Assembly (NCBI GenBank): GCA_011390635.1 | Contig: JAABSA010000011.1 | Coordinates: forward strand, 1 to 64,000 | Reading direction: 5' to 3' | Origin: Desulfotignum sp. | GTDB taxonomy: Bacteria > Desulfobacterota > Desulfobacteria > Desulfobacterales > Desulfobacteraceae | Length of the DNA stretch: 64,000 nucleotides | Shown: positions 49,634-60,865 of the stretch, in pieces | How the letters are laid out: each line of letters starts with the position of its first letter | Position numbering within the stretch: the stretch's first letter is position 1 | The notes under the pieces: generated by a model | What the model was told of the DNA's origin: nothing | Databases searched by the model: none | Seen by the model: the letters and a program-made list of their open reading frames with translations, nothing else | Program-made: the position numbers and the translations under genes

Positions 49634-50613
49634 TTGCCGGAGGACGGTCCATAAACTATTTGCGGATATCAGTGACGGACCGCTGCAATTTCCGCTGCCA
49701 ATACTGTATGCCGGCAGCCCCTTTTGCTGTCATCCCTCACCATGACATCGCAAGGTATGAAGAAATTTTAAGAATTACCCGTCTGGCATGCGAAATGGGC
49801 ATCACCAAAGTCCGGGTTACCGGTGGGGAACCCTTTGTCAGAAAAGACATTTTTTCTTTTCTGGAACGTCTGTGCCGCATGGATCTCCTCTCAGATATTT
49901 CCATCACCACCAATGGGGCGATTCTGACCCGTGATAAAATACAGGCCCTCATGGACATCGGCATCAAACGGCTCAATTTCAGCCTGGACACCCTGGACCC
50001 AGCCAGATTTGCCGCCATTACCGGCCGGAGCAGATTTGAAAGGGTATGGGATGCCATCATGACCGCCCATACCCTTGGCATGGCACCTGTAAAGATCAAT
50101 ACCGTTGTACTCCGGGGCATCAATGATGATGAAATCACTGCCATCGCAGGCCTTACCCGCACATTTCCCTTTCATATCCGGTTCATTGAATATATGCCCA
50201 TGGGAGAATCTCCCATGGAAAAACAGCAGCAGATGCTGACAACAGAAATCAGGCAAATTATAGAAGCTGATCTGGGTCCGCTCACCCCCATGGCACACAA
50301 ATCCAATGACGGCCCGGCCAAAAAATTTCAATTGCAGGATGCGCCGGGCGTGGTCGGATTCATCACCCCCATTTCTTCCCATTTCTGCAGTGAGTGCAAC
50401 CGCCTGCGGCTTACCTCCCGGGGAACCCTCAGGCCCTGCCTGCTCCATAATTATGAAAAAGATATTTTAACCCCGCTTCGGAACGGGGCTTCGGATATCC
50501 AGCTCAAAGAAATAATTCAGGCAGCTCTTGCGCACAAACCTTTGTTTCATACCCTTGGTGAAAACAGACCCAAGGATATACCCATCAGCCACATGACATC
50601 CATAGGTGGATGA
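49630..50613 (+). CDS. moaA: GTP 3',8-cyclase MoaA (radical SAM)
   Basis: YLRISVTDRCNFRCQYCMP (CxxxCxxC), RVTGGEPFVRKD, C-terminal CSECNRLRLTSRGTLRPCLL, terminal GG. Confidence 0.96.
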   Translation: MIAGGRSINYLRISVTDRCNFRCQYCMPAAPFAVIPHHDIARYEEILRITRLACEMGITKVRVTGGEPFVRKDIFSFLERLCRMDLLSDISITTNGAILTRDKIQALMDIGIKRLNFSLDTLDPARFAAITGRSRFERVWDAIMTAHTLGMAPVKINTVVLRGINDDEITAIAGLTRTFPFHIRFIEYMPMGESPMEKQQQMLTTEIRQIIEADLGPLTPMAHKSNDGPAKKFQLQDAPGVVGFITPISSHFCSECNRLRLTSRGTLRPCLLHNYEKDILTPLRNGASDIQLKEIIQAALAHKPLFHTLGENRPKDIPISHMTSIGG

Positions 50614-50701
50614 TTTTTAATACGGCTGCTCATCAATCTTTCCCACTGCCCGCAGCAGCGATATGCAGGACAAAGGCACGAACAAACTTTTGGAGGCCAC
50701 A

Positions 50702-51760
50702 ATGGAAATTTCACCATCTCTGCTGGAACTGCTGAAAGAAAATGAAGAAATAGCACAAAAATTCAATGATATTGAAATCAGTATTTTAAATATCCTCAAT
50801 TTTCAGGATTTTTTGGAAAAACTGCTCTTTGAGATAGGGAATAAATTCTCTCTTCCCTATATATGGATCTGCATCATCACAGAAAGCCCCATTGCTGCGC
50901 AGGTGAAAAAAATAGACAATTCAACCCTGCTCAAAACCGCCACTGCCTTTGTGTCCAGACAGCAGTTTGTGACAGTGACAAAGAACCGTTTTACCCCCCT
51001 GCTGGCCAACACAGCCCTTGACCGGTATGCAGCCCTGGTGCCGAAATCGGTTGACTGGGATATCGGCTCCATTGCCATTGCTCCCATCACCCTGGACGGA
51101 GAGATCGTCGGCAGCATCAATCAGGCAGATCCGGACAAAAACCGCTTTGCCCCGGATATTGACGCGTCTTTGTTGGAACGGCTGGCTGTAAAGGTGTCTT
51201 TGTGCCTTTCCAATGTCACCGCCCATGAACGGCTGCGGTACATGGCGTATCATGATCCTTTGACCGGACTTTTGAACCGGCGGGTCATGGAACGTATCCT
51301 GGAGAGGGAATTTCTGCGGGCCAGCCGGTATAAGATGCAGTTGACCCTCCTGTTTTTAGACCTGGATGACTTTAAAACCATCAATGATACCCATGGCCAT
51401 GACATGGGAGATAAAGCCCTGTGCCATGCTGCCGGATGCCTGACCCGCCTCAAAAGAGATTCCGACGTTGTTGCCCGGTTTGCCGGCGATGAATTTGTGG
51501 TTATTCTGCCGTCCACCAGCCGGTCCCAGGCAGAGCATTATATGGACCGGGTGAAAAACATGCTGGCCGCTACCCCTGTTTCAGGCAATGGCAGCCGATT
51601 TTTTCTGCATGTGAGCCATGGTGTCTGCTGTATCCAGGACCCTGACATCGATTCTGCAAAAACCATGCTCACCGCTGCTGACAAATCATTATACAGGGCA
51701 AAAATGAAAAAAAATCAGCTGAAAAACACTTTTCTGAATAACACAGATGGTGTATCCTGA
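50702..51760 (+). CDS. diguanylate cyclase with DUF484/GAF-like sensor domain (AGDEF signature)
   Basis: YHDPLTGLLNRRVMERIL...DLDDFKTINDTHGHDMGD...VVARFAGDEFVVILP. ORF opens at 50663. Confidence 0.88.
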   Translation: MEISPSLLELLKENEEIAQKFNDIEISILNILNFQDFLEKLLFEIGNKFSLPYIWICIITESPIAAQVKKIDNSTLLKTATAFVSRQQFVTVTKNRFTPLLANTALDRYAALVPKSVDWDIGSIAIAPITLDGEIVGSINQADPDKNRFAPDIDASLLERLAVKVSLCLSNVTAHERLRYMAYHDPLTGLLNRRVMERILEREFLRASRYKMQLTLLFLDLDDFKTINDTHGHDMGDKALCHAAGCLTRLKRDSDVVARFAGDEFVVILPSTSRSQAEHYMDRVKNMLAATPVSGNGSRFFLHVSHGVCCIQDPDIDSAKTMLTAADKSLYRAKMKKNQLKNTFLNNTDGVS

Positions 51761-51794
51761 AGATCCTTAATGGAAAGGATATTACAGTCTGCTA

Positions 51795-54524
51795 ATGATA
51801 TTTCAGACATTACCATTCAGAAACAAGCTGCTGGTCTCATTTTTGCTTATATTCATACCCCTGATCCTTGTGGGCGGGACCCTGTCCTATTACCAGGTCA
51901 AGCAGATTCTGGAAACCAGCATCGAAAAAGAACTGCGTCACACCACCGAGTCTTTGTTCACCCTGGTGGAGACGACCGCCGCTATATCCATCCGCAACCG
52001 CCTGGCTGCCATTGCTGAGAAAAACCTTGATCTGACCGAATTTTATTACAGTAAGCACCGGTCCGGCCTTCTCACCAGGCAGGAGGCCATAGATATTCTG
52101 GAAGAAATATTTTTACACCAGTCCATCGGCATCAACGGATATATCTATTGTATCAACAGCAACGCAGACGTCATCATACATCCCGATTACCAGGTGAAGG
52201 GGAGCAACGTTTCAGAATTTGAATTTATAAAGCAGCAGCTGAAGATCAAAGACGGGTATCTGGAATATGACTGGAAAAACCCCGGAGAGCCTGAAGCGCG
52301 CCCCAAAGCCCTGTACATGACCTATTACAAGCCCCTTGACTGGATCATTTCCGTGTCTGCCTACCGTAACGAGTTCAGCTACCTGGTGGATATTAACGAT
52401 TTCCAAAAACCTGTGCTGTCTTTTACATCAGGAGAATCAGGGTATGCCTATATTCTTGACAATAACGGGAAAGCCCTCATCCATCCAGCTTTTGCGGGAA
52501 TCAACCTGGCTACGGATCTGGACCAGCCAGCAGATTTTTTTGCAGAAATGCTGACCCGGGATGCTGGAAAACTCAGATATTTCTGGAAAAATCCGGGGGA
52601 TGCCGCATCCCGGGAAAAACAGGTAATTTTTAAACATCTGCCGCAATTCGACTGGATCATCGGGTCCACCAGCTATATGGATGAAGTGTATGCACCCTTG
52701 CACACCTTTAACAAACTTCTGGGAATTACAGTATTGCTGGTGCTTGGTTCGGGTATTTTTCTCATCTTTTTTGTAAGCCGCTCCGTTACTCGGCCCCTGG
52801 AGATTTTGATGCTAAAGCTTACAGCCGGAGCCAAAGGAGATTTTTCCGTGCGCATGGACTATGATGCGCCGGATGAAATTGGCCAATTGGCTTCCCATTT
52901 CAACTCTTTCATGGGTCAGCTGGAAGATTATCATACCCGGGTGGAAAACCAAATCCAGCAGAATAAACAGACCCAGGCAGCGTTGAAGGAAAATGAACTC
53001 AAGCTCAGGGCATTGTTTGACAAGTCCTTTCAGTATACCGGCATATTATCCCCGTCCGGTGTTCTGGAAAAGGTCAACCAGAGCGCCTTGAAAATGGGAG
53101 GGCTCACCGGGTCTGATGTATTGTTCAAACCCGTCTGGGAAACACCCTGGTGGCCCCCCGGTGCTGCCAGACAATTGAAACTGCATTTCCGGCAGGCAAT
53201 GGAAGGCAGGCTTGTCCGCTTCGAAACCACCAACCTGTCCGAAGACCAGGGCATCAGAAATGTGGATATTTCCATCAAGCCGGTAAAAAATGAGGCGGGA
53301 AATATAGAATTTTTGATTCTTGAAGGACGGGATATTACCGATGTAAAGCATGCGGAATCCGACAAACGCAAACTTGCCGTCCAGCTGGAAAAAGCCCAGA
53401 AAATGGAAGCCATCGGCACCCTGGCAGGCGGCATTGCCCATGATTTCAACAATATCCTTTCCAGCATCTTCGGGTATACCCAACTGGCCCAGATGCATCT
53501 TGCCTCCCCTGAAAAAGCCAAAAACCACATGGACCAGGTATTGAAGGGAGCACAGCGGGCCGCAGCACTGGTCCAGCAGATACTGACCTTCAGCCGCCAG
53601 ACAGAATACCAGAAAAAACCCTTAAAAATTCATCTTATCATCAAGGAATCCCTCAAACTGCTGCGTTCCTCCATTCCCACCACCATCGACATCCAAACCG
53701 ATATCAGGTCCCGGGCCATGGTTCTGGCCGATCCCACACAGATGCACCAGGTCATCTTGAATCTTTGCACCAACGCCTATCATGCTATGCTGGCAAAGGG
53801 CGGCACACTGACCGTTATGCTGGAAAAACAGCACATGGACCAGAAAGATATGTCCCCTGGCCACCCTGTAAAGACCGGCGAATACATAAAAATCACAGTG
53901 AAAGACACAGGCCACGGCATGGATGAAAAAACCCTTGCCAAGGCGTTTGATCCCTATTTTACCACCAAGGAGGTGGGCAGGGGCACGGGTTTTGGTCTGG
54001 CACTGGTCCAGGCGATTGTAGCAGAACACCAGGGATTTGTTACTGCTGAAAGCCAGCCGGGAAAGGGATCAGCTTTTTTTGTATATATTCCCATTGCGGC
54101 ATCAGATCCCGGGCATCAGATGCCTGAAAAACCGATTCAAATGGCCCGGGGAACTGAAACCATAATGGTTGTGGATGATGAAAAAGATATCCGCCTGCTG
54201 GTCAAGGAGCTGCTGGAAAACATGGGATATACGGTAAAACCATGTGAAGACGGTATCCAGGCATTATCGGTTTTTCAAAAAGCACCGTTGGAAGTGGACC
54301 TGGTCATAACGGACATGACCATGCCCAATATGGGAGGAGATGAACTGGCGGAGCGGTTGATCCAGATCCGACAGGATATACCTGTTATCCTGTGCACCGG
54401 TTACAGTGAACAGATTTCAGAAGACCAGGCTTTAAATGTCGGCATTGCCCGGTACATGGCAAAACCAATTTTGAACCAGGACCTTGTAAACATGGTGCGG
54501 GAAGTGCTGGACCAGAAAAAATAA
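51795..54524 (+). CDS. hybrid histidine kinase (Cache, HAMP, PAS, HisKA, HATPase, REC)
   Basis: HAMP region RSVTRPLEILMLKLTAGAKGDFSVRM; HisKA GTLAGGIAHDFNNILSSIFGYTQLA; HATPase DTGHGMDEKTLAKAFDPYFTTKEVGRGTGFGLALVQ; REC MVVDDEKDIRLLVKEL...ITDMTMPNMGG. Confidence 0.94.
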   Translation: MIFQTLPFRNKLLVSFLLIFIPLILVGGTLSYYQVKQILETSIEKELRHTTESLFTLVETTAAISIRNRLAAIAEKNLDLTEFYYSKHRSGLLTRQEAIDILEEIFLHQSIGINGYIYCINSNADVIIHPDYQVKGSNVSEFEFIKQQLKIKDGYLEYDWKNPGEPEARPKALYMTYYKPLDWIISVSAYRNEFSYLVDINDFQKPVLSFTSGESGYAYILDNNGKALIHPAFAGINLATDLDQPADFFAEMLTRDAGKLRYFWKNPGDAASREKQVIFKHLPQFDWIIGSTSYMDEVYAPLHTFNKLLGITVLLVLGSGIFLIFFVSRSVTRPLEILMLKLTAGAKGDFSVRMDYDAPDEIGQLASHFNSFMGQLEDYHTRVENQIQQNKQTQAALKENELKLRALFDKSFQYTGILSPSGVLEKVNQSALKMGGLTGSDVLFKPVWETPWWPPGAARQLKLHFRQAMEGRLVRFETTNLSEDQGIRNVDISIKPVKNEAGNIEFLILEGRDITDVKHAESDKRKLAVQLEKAQKMEAIGTLAGGIAHDFNNILSSIFGYTQLAQMHLASPEKAKNHMDQVLKGAQRAAALVQQILTFSRQTEYQKKPLKIHLIIKESLKLLRSSIPTTIDIQTDIRSRAMVLADPTQMHQVILNLCTNAYHAMLAKGGTLTVMLEKQHMDQKDMSPGHPVKTGEYIKITVKDTGHGMDEKTLAKAFDPYFTTKEVGRGTGFGLALVQAIVAEHQGFVTAESQPGKGSAFFVYIPIAASDPGHQMPEKPIQMARGTETIMVVDDEKDIRLLVKELLENMGYTVKPCEDGIQALSVFQKAPLEVDLVITDMTMPNMGGDELAERLIQIRQDIPVILCTGYSEQISEDQALNVGIARYMAKPILNQDLVNMVREVLDQKK

Positions 54525-54559
54525 GATCCCAACAGCCCGTGACAGGTTCTCAAACACAA

Positions 54560-54589
54560 CAGCCCCCCTGAAAAACTTCAGGGGGGCTG
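54560..54589. terminator. intrinsic (likely bidirectional) terminator between histidine kinase and ribosomal operon
   Basis: CAGCCCCCCTGAA-aaac-TTCAGGGGGGCTG perfect 13-bp arms, with a downstream T-run (+ strand). Confidence 0.8.
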
Positions 54590-54612
54590 AGGCGATCTTT
54601 TTTTGCAGATCT

Positions 54613-54632
54613 GTCAGGCGTATTTGCCTGAC
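54613..54632 (-). terminator. second hairpin near the end of the rplQ operon
   Basis: GTCAGGC-gtattt-GCCTGAC perfect 7-bp arms just after the rplQ stop codon; on the - strand it is followed by AGATCTGCAAAAAAA, so it lacks a clear U tract. Confidence 0.4.
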
Positions 54633-54644
54633 AAGATCCCGGGA

Positions 54645-55001
54645 TTACTCTAAAATAAGCTCAATCTGAACCATCGGGGCTACATCCCCTTTTCTAGGTC
54701 CCAGTTTGGTGATTCTGGTATAACCACCCTGCCGTGAAGCAAATTTTTCCGACATTTCATCGAAAAGTGTGTGAACAACATCTTTTTCCCGTATCACTGC
54801 CAGGGCCTGCCGTCTTGCATGCAGATCTCCTCTTTTGGCAAGGGTGACCATATTATCGGCAATTTTTCTCAAGCCTTTGGCTTTGGCTTCAGTGGTTTTG
54901 ATGCTGCTGTGCTTGAACAGGGAAGTCACCATGTTTCTAAACATTGCCTTACGATGGCTTGAGGTTCTGTTCAGTTTTAATACGGACTTTCTATGTTTCA
55001 T
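54645..55001 (-). CDS. rplQ: 50S ribosomal protein L17
   Basis: [56 protein letters not shown]. Confidence 0.98.
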   Translation of the reverse strand: MKHRKSVLKLNRTSSHRKAMFRNMVTSLFKHSSIKTTEAKAKGLRKIADNMVTLAKRGDLHARRQALAVIREKDVVHTLFDEMSEKFASRQGGYTRITKLGPRKGDVAPMVQIELILE

Positions 55002-55007
55002 GGCGAT

Positions 55008-56030
55008 TTATTCTCCTTCCTGATTAATCTCTTCTTCCGGCGGTTCAAATCCCTCAAGATCCATACCCAGGGAAAGGTCCATGGAAGCCAGGACTTCTTT
55101 TATTTCATTCAATGATTTCCTGCCAAAATTCTTGGTTTTAAGCATTTCACTGTCTGTTTTCTGGACCAGCTGGTAGATGGTATGAATTCTGGCGTTTTTG
55201 AGACAATTGGAACTTCGGACGGACAATTCCAGTTCATCCACGGAGCGGTAGATGTTTTCATTGAAACTGCCGTCTGCATCTTCACCATTATCTTCGTCGT
55301 AATCCGGCTCTTTTTCTTCATCAAAATTGATAAAGGGATTCATCTGTTCTTTAAGAATCTTGGCGGCATAGGCAACGGCATTTTCCGGCCGGACACTGCC
55401 GTCGGTCCATATTTCCAGGGTAAGCTTGTCATAGTCTGTTTTCTGACCGATCCGCGAAGTTCCCACCACATATTTGACGCGTTTGATGGGAGAAAACACA
55501 GAATCTATGGGAATAGTGCCTACGGGCGCATCCTCATCTTTGTTAGCGGAGGCCAGAGAATAGCCTTTACCGGTTTTTACCACCATGGTCATGTTCAACA
55601 CCCCGTTTTTGGAAAGTGTTGCAATATGCTGTTCGGGGTTCAAAATTTCCACTCTTCCATCCGGACTGATAATATCAGCGCCGGTGACCTTGGTTTCCCC
55701 TTTTGCCCGGAGGGTGAGAATCCTGTCTTCCACATCATGGACGCTGAGCTTGAGCTCTTTGAGGTTCAGGATAATCTCGGATACATCTTCCCGAACATCG
55801 GAAATGACACTATATTCATGAAGGGCATCATCAAATTTCACGGATACAATGGCAGCGCCATAGATAGAGGACAGAATAATCCGCCGCAAAGAGTTACCAA
55901 TGGTGATACCATATCCCCTCTCAAGGGGTTCGCACACAAATTTTCCATATGTTGAGGTTGTGGTAACGTCAAGCTTTTCCGGCTTGATCATCTCCCGCCA
56001 GTTAACATATGCAATTTTTTCAGATGACAT
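55008..56030 (-). CDS. rpoA: DNA-directed RNA polymerase subunit alpha
   Basis: [63 protein letters not shown]. Confidence 0.98.
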   Translation of the reverse strand: MSSEKIAYVNWREMIKPEKLDVTTTSTYGKFVCEPLERGYGITIGNSLRRIILSSIYGAAIVSVKFDDALHEYSVISDVREDVSEIILNLKELKLSVHDVEDRILTLRAKGETKVTGADIISPDGRVEILNPEQHIATLSKNGVLNMTMVVKTGKGYSLASANKDEDAPVGTIPIDSVFSPIKRVKYVVGTSRIGQKTDYDKLTLEIWTDGSVRPENAVAYAAKILKEQMNPFINFDEEKEPDYDEDNGEDADGSFNENIYRSVDELELSVRSSNCLKNARIHTIYQLVQKTDSEMLKTKNFGRKSLNEIKEVLASMDLSLGMDLEGFEPPEEEINQEGE

Positions 56031-56079
56031 TTAAATCTCCTGAATATCTATTGGGATACATCATGCGGTATGATATATC

Positions 56080-56706
56080 CTATTTGGAATAAAGCTCAAC
56101 GATCAACTGTTCCTGGATGGGCAATGTGATATCCTCCCTGGCCGGAATGTTTACCACTGTACCAGTGAATTTTTCCTTATCGATTTCAAGCCACTGGGGA
56201 ATTCCTCTTCTGACAATGGCTTCCAGGGAATCGGCAATGGCCTGGATTTTTTTGCTTTTTTCACGCAGGGCAATCACATCCCCTTTTTTTACCTGAAAAG
56301 AAGGAATATTGACTTTTTTGCCGTTAACAGTGAAATGCTGGTGCCGGACAAGATGTCTTCCCTGGTTCCGGGAATTAACAAACCCCATTCTGAAAACGGC
56401 GTTGTCCAGGCGGGTTTCCAGAAGGCTCAGCAGGTTGGTGCCGGTAATGCCTTTTTGTCTGTCAGCCCGTTTAAAACTGATTCTGAACTGTTTTTCAGAA
56501 ATCCCGTAAATTCTGCGCACTTTTTGCTTTTCCCTCAGCTGCGTACCATAGTCAGAGACTTTCGCCCTTTTCTGGCCATGTTCTCCCGGGGGATACCCTC
56601 TTCTGTCATAACTGCATTTGTCTGAAAAACAGCGGTCGCCTTTCAAAAAAAGCTTCATATTTTCCCGTCTGCACTGCCTGCAGACTGAACCTGTATAACG
56701 TGACAA
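56080..56706 (-). CDS. rpsD: 30S ribosomal protein S4
   Basis: [47 protein letters not shown]...[11 protein letters not shown]. Confidence 0.98.
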   Translation of the reverse strand: MSRYTGSVCRQCRRENMKLFLKGDRCFSDKCSYDRRGYPPGEHGQKRAKVSDYGTQLREKQKVRRIYGISEKQFRISFKRADRQKGITGTNLLSLLETRLDNAVFRMGFVNSRNQGRHLVRHQHFTVNGKKVNIPSFQVKKGDVIALREKSKKIQAIADSLEAIVRRGIPQWLEIDKEKFTGTVVNIPAREDITLPIQEQLIVELYSK

Positions 56707-56736
56707 CGTTTTCCTCCTTTATCAATCCAAGATAAC

Positions 56737-57132
56737 TTACACTCTTCTACGTTTCGGCGGGCGGCATCCATTGTGGGGAACCGGGGTAACATCTTTGATC
56801 ATGGAAATATTGAACCCCAAAGCATGCAGGGCTCTCAAGGCGGATTCCCTGCCCGGTCCCGGCCCTTTTACAAAAACACCCACATTTTTCATACCATGTT
56901 CCATGGCTTTGGCACCGGCATCTTCAGCCACCAGTTTGGCAGCAAAAGGGGTGCTTTTTCTGGATCCCTTGAACCCCTGCATCCCGGCACTGGACCAGGA
57001 TATGGTATTGCCGTTTTCATCGGCAATGGTCACAATGGTGTTGTTGAAGGTGGATTGAATATGCACAATGCCGGTGGAGATATTCTTTTTCACCCGTTTT
57101 TTGGTAACGGTTTTCTTCGACTTCTTTGCCAT
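56737..57132 (-). CDS. rpsK: 30S ribosomal protein S11
   Basis: [52 protein letters not shown]...[15 protein letters not shown]. Confidence 0.98.
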   Translation of the reverse strand: MAKKSKKTVTKKRVKKNISTGIVHIQSTFNNTIVTIADENGNTISWSSAGMQGFKGSRKSTPFAAKLVAEDAGAKAMEHGMKNVGVFVKGPGPGRESALRALHALGFNISMIKDVTPVPHNGCRPPKRRRV

Positions 57133-57158
57133 AATTTCTAAGCCTTTTTTAGATTATC

Positions 57159-57527
57159 CTATTTTTTCTTTTTCACAGCCGCTCTTTTGGGTCCCTTGCG
57201 GGTCCTGGCGTTGGTGGAGGTCCGCTGTCCATGGCAGGGAAGGCCTTTTCTATGGCGCAGTCCCCGGTAGCATCCCAGGTCCATCAACCGTTTAATGTTC
57301 ATGGAAACCTCGGACCGAAGCTCTCCTTCAACCTTGTAATCAGCATCTATCATTTTTCTGATGTTGTTTACCTGATCTTCGGTCAAGTCCGTTGCCTTTG
57401 TCATAGGATCAATCCCGGTCTTGTCAAGAATCTGTCTGGATCTGCTGGGTCCGATACCATAAATATAGGTCAAAGCAATCCATGCATGTTTGTCTCTTGG
57501 TAAGTCTACTCCTGCAATACGTGCCAA
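57159..57527 (-). CDS. rpsM: 30S ribosomal protein S13
   Basis: [40 protein letters not shown]. Confidence 0.98.
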   Translation of the reverse strand: MARIAGVDLPRDKHAWIALTYIYGIGPSRSRQILDKTGIDPMTKATDLTEDQVNNIRKMIDADYKVEGELRSEVSMNIKRLMDLGCYRGLRHRKGLPCHGQRTSTNARTRKGPKRAAVKKKK

Positions 57528-57539
57528 ATTTTTTCCCCC

Positions 57540-57653
57540 CTATCCCTGGCGCTGTTTATGGCGTTTGTTAACACAAATTACTCTGATAACACCGCGTCTT
57601 TTTATTACCTTGCAGTCTCTGCAGATTTTTTTAACAGATGCTCTTACTTTCAT
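57540..57653 (-). CDS. rpmJ: 50S ribosomal protein L36 (37 aa; below the ORF-track cutoff)
   Basis: Reverse strand reads [37 protein letters not shown], the zinc-binding L36. Confidence 0.97.
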   Translation of the reverse strand: MKVRASVKKICRDCKVIKRRGVIRVICVNKRHKQRQG

Positions 57654-57710
57654 CTATATACTCCTAACCTGTTTGCGTATATTGTCATTTTTCTTTCGGC
57701 ATATTGCCAA

Positions 57711-57929
57711 TTATTTAAATCGGTATGTTATTCTGCCACGGCTTAAATCATATGGTGATATCTCAACCGTTACCCTGTCTCCGGGCAGAATTTTGATAAA
57801 ATGCATGCGCATTTTTCCGGAAATATGGGCCAAAAGGACATGCTTGTTTTCCAACTCTACTTTGAACATGGCATTTGGCAGTGTTTCAAGTACTTTCCCG
57901 TCCACCTTGATGGGTTCTTCTTTTGCCAT
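57711..57929 (-). CDS. infA: translation initiation factor IF-1
   Basis: [72 protein letters not shown]. Confidence 0.98.
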   Translation of the reverse strand: MAKEEPIKVDGKVLETLPNAMFKVELENKHVLLAHISGKMRMHFIKILPGDRVTVEISPYDLSRGRITYRFK

Positions 57930-57964
57930 AATCGGTAATTCATCTCCTTTTGATAGAAGGGTTG

Positions 57965-59284
57965 TTAAGATCTTCCCTTGATACGCTTGGCACCGGATCT
58001 TCCCAGAAAGCCATCATAGTTTCCTGTGATCAAATGCGATTCGATCTGGGAAATGGTATCAATGGATACCCCTACAACAATCAACAATGCTGTTCCACCA
58101 AAAAAGAAGGGAACATTGAATTTGTCCATGAGCATGGTGGGAAGAACGCAGACTGCAGACACATAGACTGCGCCGCCGAGCGTAATTCTTGTCAACACCT
58201 TGTCAATGTATTCAGACGTGCGTTTCCCGGGTCTTATGCCCGGAATATACCCACCATTCTTTTTCATATTGTCGGCCACATCATCCGGATTGAACTGCAC
58301 CGCTGTATAAAAAAAGCAGAAAAAGATGATAAACCCGACATACAGGCCGTAATACCAGATGGTTCCGGGACTGAACATAGCCGCAATTGTCTGCAGTATT
58401 GGCAAAGTTCCAAATTGTGCAATGGTGGCGGGAAACATGATGATGGAAGAAGCGAATATGGGCGGAATAACCCCGGCAGTATTGATTTTCAAAGGCAGAT
58501 GAGAGGTCTGGCCGCCATACATTTTCCGGCCCACCACCCGTTTGGCATAATGCACCGGTATCCGCCGCTGGGCCTGTTCCATAAAAATGATAAACGCCAC
58601 CACCGCCACCATGATAACCAGCAGGATAATAATGGAAAAGATACCCATTTCACCGGTGGTCATAAGCCGCAGCGTATTACCAATGGCAGAAGGCATAGCA
58701 GCCACAATCCCGGCAAAAATAATCAAAGAGATGCCGTTGCCGATGCCTCTTTCCGTAATCTGTTCTCCCAGCCACATGATAAAGGCGGTGCCTGCGGTCA
58801 GAGTGATGATGGTAATCAATCTGAATCCCCATCCGGGATCCATGACAATGGGAACCCCGGCAGGTGATGTCATGGATTCGAGCCCTACACTGATGCCGAA
58901 GCCCTGAATAATACTCAGTACCACCGTTCCATACCGGGTATACTGGGTCATTTTCTTGCGGCCGGACTCCCCTTCCTTTTTCAACTGGGCCAGATGGGGT
59001 ACCACCACGGTCATCAGTTGGATAATAATGGATGCGCTGATGTACGGCATTATTCCCAGGGCAAAAATGGAAAGCCTTTCCAACGCCCCGCCTGAGAACA
59101 TGTTGAACATGGAAAACAACGTGCCGGAAGCTGCCGCAAAAAAAGAGGCCAGGGCGGCGGCATCAATTCCCGGCGTAGGCACATGTACCCCTATTCGGTA
59201 TACAAACAGCAACGCAAGGGTTATGAATATCTTGCGTTTGAGTTCAGGCAGTTTGAATACATTCTGGTAGCTGTTCTGGATCAT
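57965..59284 (-). CDS. secY: preprotein translocase subunit SecY
   Basis: [22 protein letters not shown]...[26 protein letters not shown]...[25 protein letters not shown]. Confidence 0.98.
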   Translation of the reverse strand: MIQNSYQNVFKLPELKRKIFITLALLFVYRIGVHVPTPGIDAAALASFFAAASGTLFSMFNMFSGGALERLSIFALGIMPYISASIIIQLMTVVVPHLAQLKKEGESGRKKMTQYTRYGTVVLSIIQGFGISVGLESMTSPAGVPIVMDPGWGFRLITIITLTAGTAFIMWLGEQITERGIGNGISLIIFAGIVAAMPSAIGNTLRLMTTGEMGIFSIIILLVIMVAVVAFIIFMEQAQRRIPVHYAKRVVGRKMYGGQTSHLPLKINTAGVIPPIFASSIIMFPATIAQFGTLPILQTIAAMFSPGTIWYYGLYVGFIIFFCFFYTAVQFNPDDVADNMKKNGGYIPGIRPGKRTSEYIDKVLTRITLGGAVYVSAVCVLPTMLMDKFNVPFFFGGTALLIVVGVSIDTISQIESHLITGNYDGFLGRSGAKRIKGRS

Positions 59285-59309
59285 CTATACTGTCCTTGGT
59301 TTTTTGTCA

Positions 59310-59744
59310 TTATTCGACACTGCCGCCGGCTGCCTGAATTTTTTCTCTGGCGGTATTGGAAACCAACAGATTTTTTATGATAAATTTTTTGGTCACATCA
59401 CCAGTACCAAGAATTTTAATCCCATCGACTCTGCCTTTCACCAGTTTTGCCTGATAAAGGGTTTCCATATCAATAGTAGCGCCGTCATCAAACCGGTCCA
59501 GTTCTCTGACATTCAAAACCGCATAATTGTTTTTAAAGATATTGGTGAACCCGCGTTTGGGCAAACGCCTGTAAATGGGCATTTGTCCACCTTCGAATCC
59601 GGGCCGCACATTACCGCCGGCACGGGCCTTGAGTCCTTTGTGACCCCTGGTGGACGTTTTTCCCATACCGGAGCCCGGCCCACGGCCCACGCGTTTTCTG
59701 TTTTTCCTGCTGCCTGGAGCCGGCGCAAGATCATGAAGCTGCAT
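59310..59744 (-). CDS. rplO: 50S ribosomal protein L15
   Basis: MQLHDLAPAPGSRKNRKRVGRGPGSGMGKTSTRGHKGLKARAG. Confidence 0.98.
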   Translation of the reverse strand: MQLHDLAPAPGSRKNRKRVGRGPGSGMGKTSTRGHKGLKARAGGNVRPGFEGGQMPIYRRLPKRGFTNIFKNNYAVLNVRELDRFDDGATIDMETLYQAKLVKGRVDGIKILGTGDVTKKFIIKNLLVSNTAREKIQAAGGSVE

Positions 59745-59745
59745 A

Positions 59746-59928
59746 TTAAACCTCCTCTACTTTCAACAGGTGGGACACTTTTCTGATCTGCCCCAAAATA
59801 ACGGGATCATTGTTGTGCTCCACTGTATGGTGCATCCGCTTGATGCCCAAAGAACGGATAATCCGTCCATGCTTAGCAGGACGGCCATTCGTACTTCTAA
59901 TCTGTGTAATTTTCAGTCTGTCAGCCAT
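59746..59928 (-). CDS. rpmD: 50S ribosomal protein L30
   Basis: LKITQIRSTNGRPAKHGRIIRSLGIKRMHHTVEHNNDPVILGQIRKVSHLLKVEEV. Confidence 0.96.
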   Translation of the reverse strand: MADRLKITQIRSTNGRPAKHGRIIRSLGIKRMHHTVEHNNDPVILGQIRKVSHLLKVEEV

Positions 59929-59967
59929 TGTTAACCCCTTTTATGTCTCGTCAGAATAGATATTGTA

Positions 59968-60462
59968 TTATATATCTTCAGGTCGAAGGCCTCTTCTTCT
60001 GGCAACATCTTCTTTGGTACAAAGAGACTGCAGCCCGGCCATGGTTGCCCTGACAATATTCTGGGTGTTGTGGGTACCGATGCATTTTGTCAGAATATCG
60101 GTTACGCCCGCCACTTCAAGGACCGCTCTGATCCCGCCGCCGGCTATCAATCCGGTACCCGGAGAAGCGGGTTTGAGAAGCACACGTCCGGCGCCGGCTT
60201 TGCCGACAACTTCGAAAGGAACCGTGCCGTTGAGCAAAGAGATCTTGACCATGTTTCGTTTTGCCTTATCCATACCTTTTCGAATGGCTTCAGGCACCTC
60301 GGTGGCTTTTCCCAGACCATATCCCACACTGCCTTCTCCATCCCCAACCACAACAAGGGCACTGAAACTGAAATTTCTACCGCCTTTGACCACTTTTGCA
60401 ACGCGGTTGATCCTGACGACTTTATCGATTAATCCACTGTCTTCCATTTGCTGTCTAGCCAA
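59968..60462 (-). CDS. rpsE: 30S ribosomal protein S5
   Basis: [52 protein letters not shown]. Confidence 0.98.
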   Translation of the reverse strand: MARQQMEDSGLIDKVVRINRVAKVVKGGRNFSFSALVVVGDGEGSVGYGLGKATEVPEAIRKGMDKAKRNMVKISLLNGTVPFEVVGKAGAGRVLLKPASPGTGLIAGGGIRAVLEVAGVTDILTKCIGTHNTQNIVRATMAGLQSLCTKEDVARRRGLRPEDI

Positions 60463-60478
60463 GGGTTTCCCTCCTTAA

Positions 60479-60847
60479 TTAGAATTCCAGACCGGCTTCG
60501 CGAGCCCCGTCTGATAGTGCTTTAATACGCCCGTGATACAAAAATCCGTTCCGGTCCAGCACCACTTTTGTAATGCCTTTGTCCAGGGCTCTTTTGCCCA
60601 CGAGGGTCCCTACCGCCTTTGCAATCTGCTGTTTTTTGCCTGCCACAGGGTTTTGTTTATAGTCTTTGTCCAGAGTGGAGGCGGATACGAGGGTTTCACC
60701 TTTGGTATCATCAATAATCTGGGCATAAATGTGGCTTGCACTTCTGAATACACTTAACCTGGGGCGGTCTGAAATGCCGTATATACGTTTTCTGATTCTT
60801 TTTTTTCGTTTAAGCCTTGCCATAAGCCTTGGTGATGTATTTCCCAT
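60479..60847 (-). CDS. rplR: 50S ribosomal protein L18
   Basis: [34 protein letters not shown]...[10 protein letters not shown]-type core. Confidence 0.97.
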   Translation of the reverse strand: MGNTSPRLMARLKRKKRIRKRIYGISDRPRLSVFRSASHIYAQIIDDTKGETLVSASTLDKDYKQNPVAGKKQQIAKAVGTLVGKRALDKGITKVVLDRNGFLYHGRIKALSDGAREAGLEF

Positions 60848-60865
60848 AATTCCTATTCCCAGCTT

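Noticed and set aside
55041-55060. tRNA T-arm-like motif (GGTTCAAATCC)
   Set aside because: Lies inside rpoA coding sequence with no surrounding cloverleaf; no tRNA gene found in the window.
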